Made by a program: the position numbers and the translations under genes. From the NCBI RefSeq assembly GCF_009764265.1, contig NZ_RWIR01000031.1:1-59693 (forward strand): a DNA stretch of 59,693 bases. The letters are read 5' to 3'. Numbering within the stretch: position 1 is the stretch's first letter; each line of letters begins with the position of its first letter. This DNA comes from Pseudomonas sp. PB101. Its GTDB lineage: Bacteria; Pseudomonadota; Gammaproteobacteria; Pseudomonadales; Pseudomonadaceae. Under the pieces are notes generated by a model. That model did not search any database and was not told the origin of the DNA. It saw only the letters and a list, made by a program, of their open reading frames with translations. Of the stretch, positions 1-8,956 are shown one piece after another.

Positions 1-485
1 TCTGCGCAGTGGGCAACCCGGCATGGATGCCGGGTTAGCCGCCCCCGGCCATGGATGGCCGATGGCGGCGGGCCCACGGAGCAGGACCGGAGCGAGGGAA
101 TGCCGAGCCTAGGCGAGGCACCGAACGAAAGGGGCAAGAGCCTTTGGTTACTTTGGGCTTTTCAAAGTGACCCGCTGTAAGAGCGGAACCATAAGCGGCC
201 GTTACCGCAGAAACGGATATGTACACGTCACGGAAAATAGTCGGCCATAAGGCCGCCATCGCTGGCAAGCCAGCTCCTACAGGCTTTTCCAAGTGACCCA
301 ATAGTCGCCGTGACCGTAGCAATGGATATGTACGCCACACTCACGAAAAATAGTCGGCCATCAGGCCGTCATCGCTGGCAAGCCAGCTCCCACAGGGTTT
401 CATAGCCCACAGGGGATCAGCGGCAGGCAGGCGGTTTCAGCTAAGATGCCCCCCACCCGAACAAGAACAAGGCTTACCGCGATCC
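1..485. repeat. Repetitive Pseudomonas intergenic element with tandem units and palindromes
   Basis: No gene is credible here. The stretch contains a perfect palindrome with 10-bp arms at 15-36, a second (GGCCAT-GG-ATGGCC) at 47-60, and an imperfect 10-bp stem at 146-172 (GGTTACTTTG / CAAAGTGACC). Two imperfect tandem units follow, about 156-281 and 282-395. Each starts GGCTTTTC-AAGTGACCC, contains GGATATGTAC and AATAGTCGGCCAT, and ends in a REP motif (257-282 and 370-395, core GCTGGCAAGCCAGC). From memory, this kind of sequence is dispersed between genes in many fluorescent pseudomonads. The minus-strand ORF across it is a translation of the repeat. Confidence 0.7.
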
Positions 486-1502
486 ATGTCGGAAAAAGAC
501 ACCATCTCCGCCCAACTGCTGCGTGAAGCACTGCTGCAAAGTTGCGCCCCGGGAGCCGCCACCGCAGAAGTCCTGCACAAACTCGGCATCGACCCCAGGT
601 TGCTCGACAGCACCGAAGCCCGCTTGCCCGCCACCACCTATGCAAAGTGCTGGCGCCTGCTGGCACGGCGCGGGGACGACGAGTTCTTTGGCATGGACCC
701 GCGCAAACTCAAGTCCGGCAGCTTTGCCTTCCTGTGTCGCACGGCCATGCTCCAGCCCAACGTGGCGGCGGGACTGACCTGCGGCCTGGACTTTCTGTCG
801 CTGATGCTTGAAAGGCTGCCAGCGCAGTTGGTGCGCCAGCAAAGCCTGGCGGAAATCGTCCTGCTGGAGGACGACAAGGACCCGCGCCGGGCCTTCACCT
901 ATTTCACCTACTGGATGATCGTGCACGGCGTTGCGTGCTGGCTGGCAGGGCGGCGGATTCCGATTCTGGCCATTGAACTGCGGTGTTCGAAACCGGATTT
1001 CTGCGACGACTACCAGGTGATGTTTTCCGAGAACCTGCGTTTCGACCGGCCGCGCACGCGGATGATTTTCTCCGCCGATTGCCTGGACTTGCCGATCAAG
1101 CGCAGCCCCGAAGAGCTCAAGCGCTTCCTGGCCCTGGCGCCGGCGAACATTCTGGTGAAATACCGCGACCCGCAGAGCCTGGCCAGTCGCATCAAACACG
1201 ACCTGCGCCACCTGTCGGCCGAACACTGGCCGGAAACCGAAACCCTGGCGCAACGCCTGTGCATGTCGGCATCCACCTTGCGCCGCCGGCTGGCCGAAGA
1301 AGGGCAAACCTATCAAGGCCTCAAGGACAGCGTGCGCAAGGAGCTGGCGATTGTCTGGCTGGCCGAGCCGGCGATCAGCTTCAGCGAAATCGCCACACGG
1401 CTCGGGTTCGCCGACGTCAGTTCGTTCTACAAGGCGTTTCGCAAGTGGTCGGGGTCAAACCCGGGGCATTACCGCAGCCTGATTCTCAATGACGTTGAGT
1501 GA
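486..1502 (+). CDS. AraC-family transcriptional regulator
   Basis: The product is a 338-residue cytoplasmic DNA-binding regulator. Residues about 20-200 match the arabinose-binding-type sensor domain seen in many Pseudomonas AraC proteins. Residues about 245-330 form the double helix-turn-helix: the first recognition helix is in MSASTLRRRLAEEG, and the second HTH has the typical ISFSEIATRLGFADVSSFYKAFRKW pattern (split here as ISFSEIATRLGF and ADVSSFYKAFRKW). The ATG start has only a poor ribosome site, so the exact start is uncertain. It converges on the acetyltransferase gene with a 2-bp gap. No target operon is evident next to it, so the effector and regulon are unknown. Confidence 0.85.
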   Translation: MSEKDTISAQLLREALLQSCAPGAATAEVLHKLGIDPRLLDSTEARLPATTYAKCWRLLARRGDDEFFGMDPRKLKSGSFAFLCRTAMLQPNVAAGLTCGLDFLSLMLERLPAQLVRQQSLAEIVLLEDDKDPRRAFTYFTYWMIVHGVACWLAGRRIPILAIELRCSKPDFCDDYQVMFSENLRFDRPRTRMIFSADCLDLPIKRSPEELKRFLALAPANILVKYRDPQSLASRIKHDLRHLSAEHWPETETLAQRLCMSASTLRRRLAEEGQTYQGLKDSVRKELAIVWLAEPAISFSEIATRLGFADVSSFYKAFRKWSGSNPGHYRSLILNDVE

Positions 1503-1504
1503 GT

Positions 1505-2050
1505 TCAGCGGCGCGCCAACCATTCTTCGCGGGTGATTTCCCAGGTTTCCTTCGGGAAGACCCCGCCGACAAAGCGACCTTCATCCGTACCGACCAGGCG
1601 CATGCCCGTGCGTTCGGAGAGTCTGCGCGAGGCAATGTTGGGTGTCGCTTTTGGCACACGCAACACCGTGCGACCCAGCACGGTGAACCAGTACTCGGTC
1701 ACAGCCGCGCTGGCTTCGCTCATCAGACCCGAACCTTGCCACTTTGGACCGAGCCAGAAACCGCGATTGTTGTCCTGTTCGTTCATCAGGCTGATGTTGC
1801 CGATCAACTGCCCGGGTGCCGATTTCAAGCGGATCGACCAGTGCCACTCCTCGCCACGGGCGACAGCGGGCAGGGCGTTGTGACGCAAGTACATCAACGC
1901 ACCGTCGGCCGGATAGGGCCATGGCACCAGGGCGTTGAGGTAGCGCACCACTTCCCAGTGCGGGAACTGTTGCTGTATGGCGTCGGCATCCGCCAGTTCC
2001 AGCGGACGCAGGATCAGGCGCTCGGTGTAGAGCGTGGGGGTGGCTTCCAT
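1505..2050 (-). CDS. GNAT-family N-acetyltransferase
   Basis: The 181-residue protein has the RimJ/RimL-like GNAT fold. It opens with TERLILRPLELADADAI, and an acceptor strand and the acetyl-CoA region follow around residues 70-130 (IGNISLMNE, then FWLGPKWQGSGLMSEA, the Q-G-x-G-L/M-type pyrophosphate loop). The end (ASRRLSERTGMRLVG) is the usual C-terminal helix of proteins that acetylate an amino group of a protein or small molecule. The substrate cannot be told from sequence. An AAGGAG site precedes the ATG. The gene follows the lipoprotein gene in the same direction with a 27-bp gap, so the two may be cotranscribed. Confidence 0.85.
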   Translation of the reverse strand: MEATPTLYTERLILRPLELADADAIQQQFPHWEVVRYLNALVPWPYPADGALMYLRHNALPAVARGEEWHWSIRLKSAPGQLIGNISLMNEQDNNRGFWLGPKWQGSGLMSEASAAVTEYWFTVLGRTVLRVPKATPNIASRRLSERTGMRLVGTDEGRFVGGVFPKETWEITREEWLARR

Positions 2051-2077
2051 TGGCGGTGTAGCTCCTTGGGTCGGGCT

Positions 2078-2548
2078 TTAACGACTGCCAGTGGTCGGCG
2101 CCGGCAGATTGATGGTGCCACTGTCCACGAAACGATTCGTGTTGAACACCCCGCCCGAGAGTTTGCCGCGCAGGACATAAGGCATGTTGTTGAGCGTTTT
2201 CATCTGGCTGATGCCATAGGTCTGGCGGATCACCGAAAATGCCGAAACGCTGACCGGCACACTCACGACGGTGTCGGAAAAGCGCCCGATCGAGCCCCGC
2301 TCATCGGTGACGCCGGAGGCGAATGGCTGGCCGTTGATGTCCAGGTCCAGGGCGACGCCGCTGTAGGTGAGGCTGTAGTCGTTGGGGTTCTGCACGCGGA
2401 TTCTCACGGTAAAGCGCACTTCCATGCCTTCACCCCGCAGGGGTTCGATACCCACGACGTTGATTTTCAACGGATCCCGATTGGGCAGCGATGAACAGGC
2501 GCTCAGGCAGAGCAGGAGGGAAATCAGGACCGCGTGGACGCTGCGCAT
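2078..2548 (-). CDS. LEA type 2 / WHy-domain lipoprotein
   Basis: The 156-residue product begins with a lipoprotein signal peptide: a hydrophobic stretch (residues 4-15) ends in the lipobox LSAC, with the acylated cysteine at position 18. The rest is a beta-rich water-stress/hypersensitive-response (LEA_2) domain, recognisable from VQNPNDYSL and the regular strands around LDLDINGQPFASG. Such lipoproteins are common in Pseudomonas, probably sit in the inner leaflet of the outer membrane, and have no firmly known role. A terminator for the upstream permease lies just before it, so it probably has its own promoter. Confidence 0.8.
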   Translation of the reverse strand: MRSVHAVLISLLLCLSACSSLPNRDPLKINVVGIEPLRGEGMEVRFTVRIRVQNPNDYSLTYSGVALDLDINGQPFASGVTDERGSIGRFSDTVVSVPVSVSAFSVIRQTYGISQMKTLNNMPYVLRGKLSGGVFNTNRFVDSGTINLPAPTTGSR

Positions 2549-2565
2549 GGACGTGCTCTCATCTG

Positions 2566-2595
2566 AAAAGGGCTGAACCGCCAGCGGCTCAGCCC
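2566..2595 (-). terminator. Intrinsic terminator of the NCS2 permease
   Basis: Read on the minus strand, a GGGCTGA/TCAGCCC stem (arms at 2589-2595 and 2570-2576, with extra CCGC/GCGG pairing inside) is followed by TTTT. It lies 19 bp beyond the permease stop codon and before the lipoprotein start. Confidence 0.75.
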
Positions 2596-2613
2596 CTGAG
2601 CTCGTCCAGCGGT

Positions 2614-4077
2614 TTACGGTGCGACCACCGCAGCCTTCGCGGGTTCATCCCTGGCGGTCACATCGGGGTTCTGCATCACCTGAAGCACGGAGGCTTCCGG
2701 ATCGAATTCGTCTTCTTCCAGCTCGATGAACTCCTCGGGCAGGAAGATATTAAGAACGATAGCGCACAGCGCGCCGACGGTGATGGGCGATTCGAAAATG
2801 TTGTGCAGCGCCTTGGGCAGTTCACGCAAGACTTCCGGCACGGCGGCGACACCCAGGCCCATGCCGAGGGAGATCGCCACGATCAGCATGTTGCGCCGAT
2901 GCAGGCCGGCCTCGGCGAGAATCTTGATCCCGGCCACGGCGACGGTGCCGAACATCACCAGCTCCGCGCCGCCCAACACCGGTTTGGGCATCAGTTGCAG
3001 GACCGCGCCGATCATCGGGAACAGGCCGAGCACCACCAGCAAGCCGGCAATGAAAAACGCCACGTAGCGGCTGGCCACGCCCGTAAGCTGGATCACCCCG
3101 TTGTTCTGGGCGAAGGTCACCATCGGCATGCTGTTGAACACCGCGGCCATGGCCGAGTTGAGGCCGTCGGCGAGCAGGCCGGACTTGATCCGGCGAATGT
3201 ACAACGGGCCTTTGACCGGTTGCCGGGAGATCATCGAGTTGGCCGTCAGGTCACCGGCGGCCTCCAGCGGCGAAACGAGGAAAATCACCGCCACCGGAAT
3301 GAACGCCACCCAATCGAAGTTGAACCCGTACTTGAACGGCACCGGCACGCTCACCAGCGGGACGTCGGGCAGGCTGTTGAAATCCACCTGGCCCATGAGC
3401 CAGGCCACCCCGTAACCCAGGGTCAGGCCGATGACAATCGCGCCCAGGCGCAGAAACGGCACGTCCACCCGGTTCAACACCACGATGGTGCCCAGCACCA
3501 GCGCGGCCAGGGCCAGGTGACTGGCGGCCCCCAGGTCCGGCGCGCCGAAGCCGCCGGCGATGTCGGTCATGGCCACCTTGATCAGCGACAATCCCATCAG
3601 CGTGATGATCGTCCCGGTCACCACCGGGGTGATCAACATGCGCAGCTTGCCGATGAACTGGCTCAACACCACTTCAATGAACGCGGCAAAAAAACACACG
3701 CCGAAGATGGTCGAGAGGATCTCGTCGGTGCCGCCGCCCCGGGCCTTGACCATGAAGCCGGCACTGAGAATCACACTGATGAACGAGAAGCTGGTGCCCT
3801 GCAGGCACAACAGGCCCGAACCCACCGGGCCAAAGCGCCGCGCCTGCACGAAGGTGCCCAGGCCGGAGACGAACAGCGCCATGCTGATCAGATAAGGGAT
3901 TTCGCTTTGCAGGCCCAGGGCGCTGCCCATGATCAGCGTCGGGGTGATGATGCCGACGAAACTCGCCAGCACATGCTGCAGGGCGGCGAAGACGGTGGCG
4001 GTCAGGTGCGGGCGGTCATCGAGGCCGTAGATCAAGTCGTTGTGGCGTGGAGCGGGGGCTTTTTCGGAGGCGGTCAT
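2614..4077 (-). CDS. NCS2-family purine/uracil permease (XanP/UraA type)
   Basis: This 487-residue inner-membrane protein has about 14 hydrophobic segments and the layout of the nucleobase:cation symporter-2 family. Family marks are LQHVLASFVG near the N-terminus, the middle motif PLEAAGDLTANS around residues 268-280, and the signature QNNGVIQLTG, which corresponds to the conserved [QEP]-N-x-G-x4-T-[RKG] pattern. These proteins carry xanthine, urate or uracil in with protons. The long acidic C-terminal tail (EEFIELEEDEFDPEA) is cytoplasmic. The substrate cannot be fixed by eye; xanthine/urate type is somewhat favoured over uracil by length. An intrinsic terminator follows directly. Confidence 0.9.
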   Translation of the reverse strand: MTASEKAPAPRHNDLIYGLDDRPHLTATVFAALQHVLASFVGIITPTLIMGSALGLQSEIPYLISMALFVSGLGTFVQARRFGPVGSGLLCLQGTSFSFISVILSAGFMVKARGGGTDEILSTIFGVCFFAAFIEVVLSQFIGKLRMLITPVVTGTIITLMGLSLIKVAMTDIAGGFGAPDLGAASHLALAALVLGTIVVLNRVDVPFLRLGAIVIGLTLGYGVAWLMGQVDFNSLPDVPLVSVPVPFKYGFNFDWVAFIPVAVIFLVSPLEAAGDLTANSMISRQPVKGPLYIRRIKSGLLADGLNSAMAAVFNSMPMVTFAQNNGVIQLTGVASRYVAFFIAGLLVVLGLFPMIGAVLQLMPKPVLGGAELVMFGTVAVAGIKILAEAGLHRRNMLIVAISLGMGLGVAAVPEVLRELPKALHNIFESPITVGALCAIVLNIFLPEEFIELEEDEFDPEASVLQVMQNPDVTARDEPAKAAVVAP

Positions 4078-4174
4078 GGTGGTTTGCGTGCCAGAAGGCG
4101 GGCCGGGTCAGAAAATGGAGGCGCAGGATGCCAGAATCGCCCGGCCACGGCAAAAGAACCTCCAGAACAGCGAC

Positions 4175-4882
4175 TTACAATCGTTGAGCGAGCACCTCGC
4201 CGACACTGCGGCGTTTGGCGTGCAATTGGCTGGCCTGGATCAACTGTTCGAGGTCCTCGGGTGTGACGTCATAGAACGCCTCCATATCGGCCAGCGCCAG
4301 TTTCAGGTCTTCGGCGGTGATGGCCTGACGGTCGACCGGTGGGTGATCGGCAGGAATCCTGGCCACCGGTTCGCTGGCACTCTTGGGGTAACGAACGCGG
4401 GTCAGGTTGTTGTAGGCCAGGGCGCAGAGCAGCATCGTCGCGGCGCCGAGCATCACCGGCTCGATAGCTTTCCAGTCCATGGCGATGGTCGCCGGATCGG
4501 CCAGCACCAGCGTCAGGGCCAATGCCCCGGCCGGTGGATGCAGGCAGCGCAGCCAGCACATCAGCAACAACGCCATGCCTGCCGCCAGGCAAGCGCTGCC
4601 CAGGGTTCGCCCCAACACATGGGCCACCAGCAGTGCAATCACCCCGGCGCACAAGTAGCCACCCAGGATCGACCAGGGCTGGGCGAGCGCTCCCGAAGAC
4701 ACGGCAAACAACAGCACCGCCGACGCCCCCAGCGGGCCGATCAGGTGCTGGGCCACCTCGATGCCGAACACCTGGCCACACAGCCACACGCTGACCAGCG
4801 TTCCCAGGGCCATGCCGATGGCGGCGCGGCTCCATTCGGTGGGGCGGGTGTTGATGGCGGCGGGCAACCAGCGGGCGAGCAT
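4175..4882 (-). CDS. HPP-family integral membrane protein
   Basis: The reading frame is open from 4987, but I place the start at the ATG at 4882 (MLARWLPAAINTRP), which has GGAG 11 bases upstream. The upstream extension would run through the terminator of the MFS gene. The 235-residue protein has four or five membrane segments and the eponymous motif LHPPAGALAL. The C-terminal 70 residues are hydrophilic and predicted helical. HPP proteins are uncharacterised in most bacteria; a nitrite-transport role has been described for some members. It has no obvious functional partner here and is separated from the NCS2 gene by 97 bp. Confidence 0.8.
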   Translation of the reverse strand: MLARWLPAAINTRPTEWSRAAIGMALGTLVSVWLCGQVFGIEVAQHLIGPLGASAVLLFAVSSGALAQPWSILGGYLCAGVIALLVAHVLGRTLGSACLAAGMALLLMCWLRCLHPPAGALALTLVLADPATIAMDWKAIEPVMLGAATMLLCALAYNNLTRVRYPKSASEPVARIPADHPPVDRQAITAEDLKLALADMEAFYDVTPEDLEQLIQASQLHAKRRSVGEVLAQRL

Positions 4883-4914
4883 ACTGAGGCAAACTCCGGC
4901 AGAAAAAATCGAGG

Positions 4915-4952
4915 TAAAAAAAGGGCTTAGCTGGGAAACCCAGAAAGCCCTT
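4915..4952 (-). terminator. Intrinsic terminator of the MFS transporter gene
   Basis: On the minus strand the arms AAGGGCT (4946-4952) and AGCCCTT (4921-4927) enclose a second CTGGG/CCCAG pairing and are followed by a run of T (4920-4915). It sits 90 bp after the MFS stop and 33 bp before the HPP start, so it separates the two transcription units. Confidence 0.85.
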
Positions 4953-5042
4953 GAAGGTGTTCCAACTGTTGGGGGAGGAACAGGCACAGTGTGCCGTTCA
5001 ATCCAGCTACTGACAAATTCATATTAATGAGCTTTCAGTGCA

Positions 5043-6221
5043 TTAATTTTGCTTTATATGGCCCCGTCGACCGCTCATGTAGCACAACAAACCCCCGACG
5101 GCGGCGAGTGCACTCAAGGCATAAAACATCGTCGGGGCCGGGGTGTGCATCAACATGAAGCCGCAGATCACCGGGCTCAACGCCCCGCCAAGGGCCGCCA
5201 GGTTTTGCGCGCCGTAGTAGCTGCCGCGCAGCTCTTCGGGCGCCAGGGTATCGACGAAGAGAAACTCGGCCGGGTAAATGATGATTTCACCGAGGGTGAA
5301 GATGAACATCGCCACGCACCAGCTCACCAGGTTGTCCGCGAGGCTGAAGCCGATCAGCCCGAGGATGAACAGGCCGGTGCCGGCGACGATCCACTGGCGC
5401 AGTTGCTCGCGCTTGAGAAAACGCCCGACCTGGTATTGCAACAGGATCACGCTGATGGCGTTGCAGGCCAGCAGGGCGGCCATGACGTCCATGGTGTGTT
5501 TGGCGTCGCTGGTCGCCAGCAGGTACTGCGACAGGTAGAACGTGAAGCGCCCGTGCACCACCGTGCTGAGCAGGCAACCGGCGGTGAACATGATCAGGGT
5601 CCGGTCGTTTTTCAGGGTGATCAGGGTCTTGAGAAAACTCTGCGCTTGAGCGGTTGCAGGTGCACTGGCCGGGCCTGCGGGAATGCCGGTCATCAGGAAC
5701 ATGCTGAAAAAAGCGATAGCCGCCGCGATCAGGAACGGCGCACTGGCAAAGACCCCGGCGATCAGCACGCCAATCATCGGCCCGACGGCGTAGCCAATGT
5801 TGGTCAGCGTATAGCTCAGGGAAAACGCCTTGGCCCGCTGACCCACGGGCAGGTTGTCGCTGAGGATCGCCTTGGAACCGATCAGGAACAGCGCCGAGGC
5901 TGTTTCGGTGACGATCAGGGTGAGCGTTGTCAGGTAGAGGTTGTCGGCAAAGGTCAGCAACACCAGGCCGACCGCGCTGGACGCCATCGACAGCACCAGC
6001 AACCGGCGTTTTTCGAAGCGGTCGATGATGTAGCCGCCATAGAGGGAGAGCAGGGTGGCGACGAACACCGCAATGCCGAGCAGCAAGCCGACATCCTGTT
6101 GGTTGAGGCCAAGCTTGTCGCTGACGAACAGCGTCAGCAAAGGGCTGGTGATGGCGCGGCTGACGACGATGGTCAGCGAGCAGATCAGCAGGCGGCGGAT
6201 GAGCGGGGAGTAGGCGGTCAC
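5043..6221 (-). CDS. MFS transporter, DHA1-like
   Basis: This is a 392-residue major facilitator protein with 12 predicted membrane helices. The loop 2-3 motif appears as GGYIIDRFEKRRLL (residues about 62-75), and LGLNQQDVGLLLGIAVF is a typical second helix. The charged centre (about residues 185-205) splits the two six-helix halves. Such proteins usually export drugs, sugars or metabolites by proton antiport; the substrate is unknown. The start is GTG at 6221 with AAGGAC about ten bases upstream. It is a single-gene unit: it ends in a clear intrinsic terminator, and 156 bp with a strong stem separate it from ugd upstream. Confidence 0.85.
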   Translation of the reverse strand: MTAYSPLIRRLLICSLTIVVSRAITSPLLTLFVSDKLGLNQQDVGLLLGIAVFVATLLSLYGGYIIDRFEKRRLLVLSMASSAVGLVLLTFADNLYLTTLTLIVTETASALFLIGSKAILSDNLPVGQRAKAFSLSYTLTNIGYAVGPMIGVLIAGVFASAPFLIAAAIAFFSMFLMTGIPAGPASAPATAQAQSFLKTLITLKNDRTLIMFTAGCLLSTVVHGRFTFYLSQYLLATSDAKHTMDVMAALLACNAISVILLQYQVGRFLKREQLRQWIVAGTGLFILGLIGFSLADNLVSWCVAMFIFTLGEIIIYPAEFLFVDTLAPEELRGSYYGAQNLAALGGALSPVICGFMLMHTPAPTMFYALSALAAVGGLLCYMSGRRGHIKQN

Positions 6222-6324
6222 GGCGTGAATGTCCTTATTCGATCGGGCCGGTATCAGGCCAATCGTGAGCGCTACTCTAGCAGTCGGACACTCGCTTGTT
6301 GCGACGAAATTGACTGGCGATGCC

Positions 6325-6357
6325 CGCCGACAGGCCCGGCACGCGGGACTGTCGGCG
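6325..6357. other. Strong hairpin between ugd and the MFS gene
   Basis: CGCCGACAG (6325-6333) pairs with CTGTCGGCG (6349-6357), with CCC/GGG pairing continuing inside. It follows the ugd stop by 20 bp on the minus strand but has no T-run, so it may be a stabilising stem or a weak terminator. Confidence 0.5.
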
Positions 6358-6377
6358 CAGGTCGGGGGACATGCGGC

Positions 6378-7757
6378 TCAGGCCACCACGGATTCGGCGA
6401 ACCATTGCTGGTAAGGCATCGGCAACTTGCGCGATTCGCCCCGGCCGATCGGGAAGTAGGTGAAGCCGATGCGTGCCAGGCGGTCTGCGTCGTACAGGTT
6501 GCGACCATCGAAGATCACCGGTGCGCTGAGTCGCTGGCGGATGAGCTCGAAGTCCGGCGCCTTGAACTGTTGCCATTCGGTGCAGATGATCAACGCATCG
6601 GCGCCGGACAGGACTGACTCGGGCGTACCCATGAGCATCAGCTTCGATTCATCGGGATAGAGCTTCTGGGTTTCCTGCATGGCTTCGGGATCGAATGCGC
6701 GGACATTCGCCCCGGCGGCCCACAACGACTCCAGCAATACCCGGCTCGGGGCATCGCGCACGTCGTCGGTATTGGGTTTGAATGCCAGGCCCCAGACGGC
6801 AAAGGTCCTGCCACGCAAATCGCCCCGGTAGAACGCGTTGATGCGTTCGAACAGCTTGTGTTTCTGCCGCTCGTTGATGGCTTCCACCGCTTGCAGCAGG
6901 TCACTGGAGCAATGGGCCTGTTCGGCGCTGTGGATCAGGGCGCGCATGTCCTTGGGGAAGCATGAGCCCCCGTAGCCGCAACCGGGGTAGATGAAGTGGT
7001 AGCCGATGCGCGAGTCGGCACCGATGCCCAGGCGCACCGATTCGATGTCGGCGCCCAGGTGTTCGGCGAGCTCGGCGATCTGGTTGATGAAGCTGATCTT
7101 GGTCGCCAGCATGCAGTTGGCGGCGTATTTGGTCAGTTCGGCGCTGCGCAGGTCCATGAACATGATGCGTTCGTGGTTGCGGTTGAAGGGCGAGTACAGG
7201 TCGCGCATCACTTCGCGCACTTCTTCGCGTTCGCAGCCGACGACGATACGGTCCGGGCGGCGGCAGTCGGTCACGGCCGAACCTTCTTTCAAGAACTCCG
7301 GGTTGGAGACGATATCGAACTGCAAAAGACGCCCGGCGCTGAGCAGGCATTTGTCGATGTGCGCGCGCAAGGCGTCGCCGGTGCCGACCGGGACAGTGGA
7401 TTTCTCCACCAGGATCGCCGGCTGTTCGCGATGCCGGGCAACCGCTTCGCCCACCGACATCACGTAGCGCAAGTCTGCCGAGCCATCGTCCCGGGACGGG
7501 GTGCCGACCGCGATGAACAGCACCTGGCCGTGCTGGACGGCAAATTTTTCCTCGCTGGTGAACTGCAACCGCCTGGCGTCCAGGCCTTCGCGCACCAGGC
7601 TGGCGAGCCCTGGTTCGAAAATGCTCACGTGGCCCTGTTGCAGCAGCTCGACCTTTTTCTCGTCAACGTCCATGCAGACCACGTCATGGCCGACTTCCGC
7701 CAGTACCGCTGCTTGCACCAGGCCAACATAGCCGCTACCAAATACGCTGATCTTCAT
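6378..7757 (-). CDS. ugd: UDP-glucose 6-dehydrogenase
   Basis: The enzyme oxidises UDP-glucose to UDP-glucuronate with two NAD+ in the cytoplasm and supplies polysaccharide and lipid A sugar precursors. The 459-residue protein starts MKISVFGSGYVGL, an NAD-binding Rossmann motif. The catalytic cysteine lies in GCGYGGSCFPKD, and NPEFLKEGSA marks the substrate-binding part. I chose the ATG at 7757 because AAAGGAG stands just before it; the longer frame from 7817 is not needed. No other exopolysaccharide genes are adjacent, so it is an isolated housekeeping copy or serves a remote locus. Confidence 0.93.
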   Translation of the reverse strand: MKISVFGSGYVGLVQAAVLAEVGHDVVCMDVDEKKVELLQQGHVSIFEPGLASLVREGLDARRLQFTSEEKFAVQHGQVLFIAVGTPSRDDGSADLRYVMSVGEAVARHREQPAILVEKSTVPVGTGDALRAHIDKCLLSAGRLLQFDIVSNPEFLKEGSAVTDCRRPDRIVVGCEREEVREVMRDLYSPFNRNHERIMFMDLRSAELTKYAANCMLATKISFINQIAELAEHLGADIESVRLGIGADSRIGYHFIYPGCGYGGSCFPKDMRALIHSAEQAHCSSDLLQAVEAINERQKHKLFERINAFYRGDLRGRTFAVWGLAFKPNTDDVRDAPSRVLLESLWAAGANVRAFDPEAMQETQKLYPDESKLMLMGTPESVLSGADALIICTEWQQFKAPDFELIRQRLSAPVIFDGRNLYDADRLARIGFTYFPIGRGESRKLPMPYQQWFAESVVA

Positions 7758-8013
7758 TGGACACTCCTTTGTTAGGGCGCACGGACTGGTTCGGTGACGC
7801 AGGATAGGCAGGGCCATGTTTCAATTCGGCTATCGCTTGAAAGAACCACTGGGGGGCGTATCGGTTGACTTTTTTCGCTATGGCCGGCAGGTTGCACGTC
7901 CATTCGGGCTGCGCCGACTTGCGAAAAGTCCAGCAGGGGCAATGTCTTTTACATTTGCGTAATTTCACTTCCTGCCTGTTTCACTGAACTGTTTACCTTC
8001 AAGGCTGTTTCGT

Positions 8014-8952
8014 TTGATTGACTTACCTGCAACTGATTCACGCACGTCCCTGACCAATCCGCTGACCCTGTATCTGGCGCGACTGGCGCCGTCCAGCCAA
8101 CTGACCATGCGTTATGTGCTGCAGGATGCCGCCGACCGCCTGGGTTTCGAAGATCACGATATCGAGGAGATCCCCTGGCACAACCTGCAGCCCGAGGACG
8201 TGATTGCGCTGGTGGCCACTTTGCGCACAGACGGCTACGCGCCGAACACCTCTTCGCTGTACGTCAACGCGGTGCGCGGGGTGATGAACGAAGCGTGGCG
8301 CATGAGCCTGATTTCTCAGGAGCACCTGTTGAAGATGCGCTCGGTGAAGGGCATTGCCGGGACACGGCTGTCCCAGGGGCGCAATCTCAGGCGCACGCTG
8401 ATCCAGGAATTGATGGCGGTCTGTGCCGCCGATCCGCGGCCGCAAGGCCTGCGCGATGCGGCGATCATCGGGATTCTGTACGGTTCGGGCATGCGCAAAT
8501 CCGAATCGGTGAACCTGGAACTCAGCCAGGTCGATTTCAGCGAGCGCAGCCTGCGGGTGACTGCCAAGGGCAACAAGCAGTTGATCAAATACGCACCGTC
8601 CTGGGCCTTCGCCAAACTGCAAGCCTGGCTGGAACTGCGCCGTTCGCTGCTCAAGGAAGGCGAGTCGGACGACCCGTTCCTGTTCAACCGCATCCGCCGG
8701 GGCAGCCACATCACCCGTGAGCGCATCACCAAACATGCGATCTACTACATTGCCCGGCAACGCGGGGCGCAGGTCGGGGTGAAAATCATGCCCCACGACT
8801 TCCGGCGTTCATTCATTACCCGGGTGATCGAAGAGCATGACTTGTCGATTGCGCAGAAACTGGCCCATCACAGCAACATCCAGACCACGGCCAACTACGA
8901 TGTGCGCGATGACAACGAGCGACGTCGGGCGGTGGATCGATTCGATCTGTGA
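8014..8952 (+). CDS. Tyrosine recombinase (site-specific integrase), stand-alone
   Basis: The 312-residue protein has an N-terminal SAM-like core-binding domain (about 15-100) and a C-terminal catalytic domain (about 125-300). All catalytic positions are visible: Arg161 in GMRKSE, Lys185 in the TAKGNK beta-hairpin, His261 and Arg264 in HDFRRS, His286 in AHHSN and the nucleophile Tyr295 in TTANYD. It should therefore be able to cut and rejoin DNA. The start appears to be TTG at 8014 with AAGG upstream. No prophage, integron attC sites, direct repeats or cargo genes surround it, and it is not obviously XerC or XerD. It converges with the iron transporter operon with a 4-bp gap. Confidence 0.88.
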   Translation: MIDLPATDSRTSLTNPLTLYLARLAPSSQLTMRYVLQDAADRLGFEDHDIEEIPWHNLQPEDVIALVATLRTDGYAPNTSSLYVNAVRGVMNEAWRMSLISQEHLLKMRSVKGIAGTRLSQGRNLRRTLIQELMAVCAADPRPQGLRDAAIIGILYGSGMRKSESVNLELSQVDFSERSLRVTAKGNKQLIKYAPSWAFAKLQAWLELRRSLLKEGESDDPFLFNRIRRGSHITRERITKHAIYYIARQRGAQVGVKIMPHDFRRSFITRVIEEHDLSIAQKLAHHSNIQTTANYDVRDDNERRRAVDRFDL

Positions 8953-8956
8953 ACGA

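Noticed and set aside
35..340. 101-residue minus-strand ORF at the left edge
   Set aside because: It is a translation of the repeated intergenic element; similar products are a common false annotation in Pseudomonas.
8014..8952. Prophage or integron boundary
   Set aside because: No attC-like dyads, tRNA target, flanking direct repeats or phage genes are visible around the recombinase.
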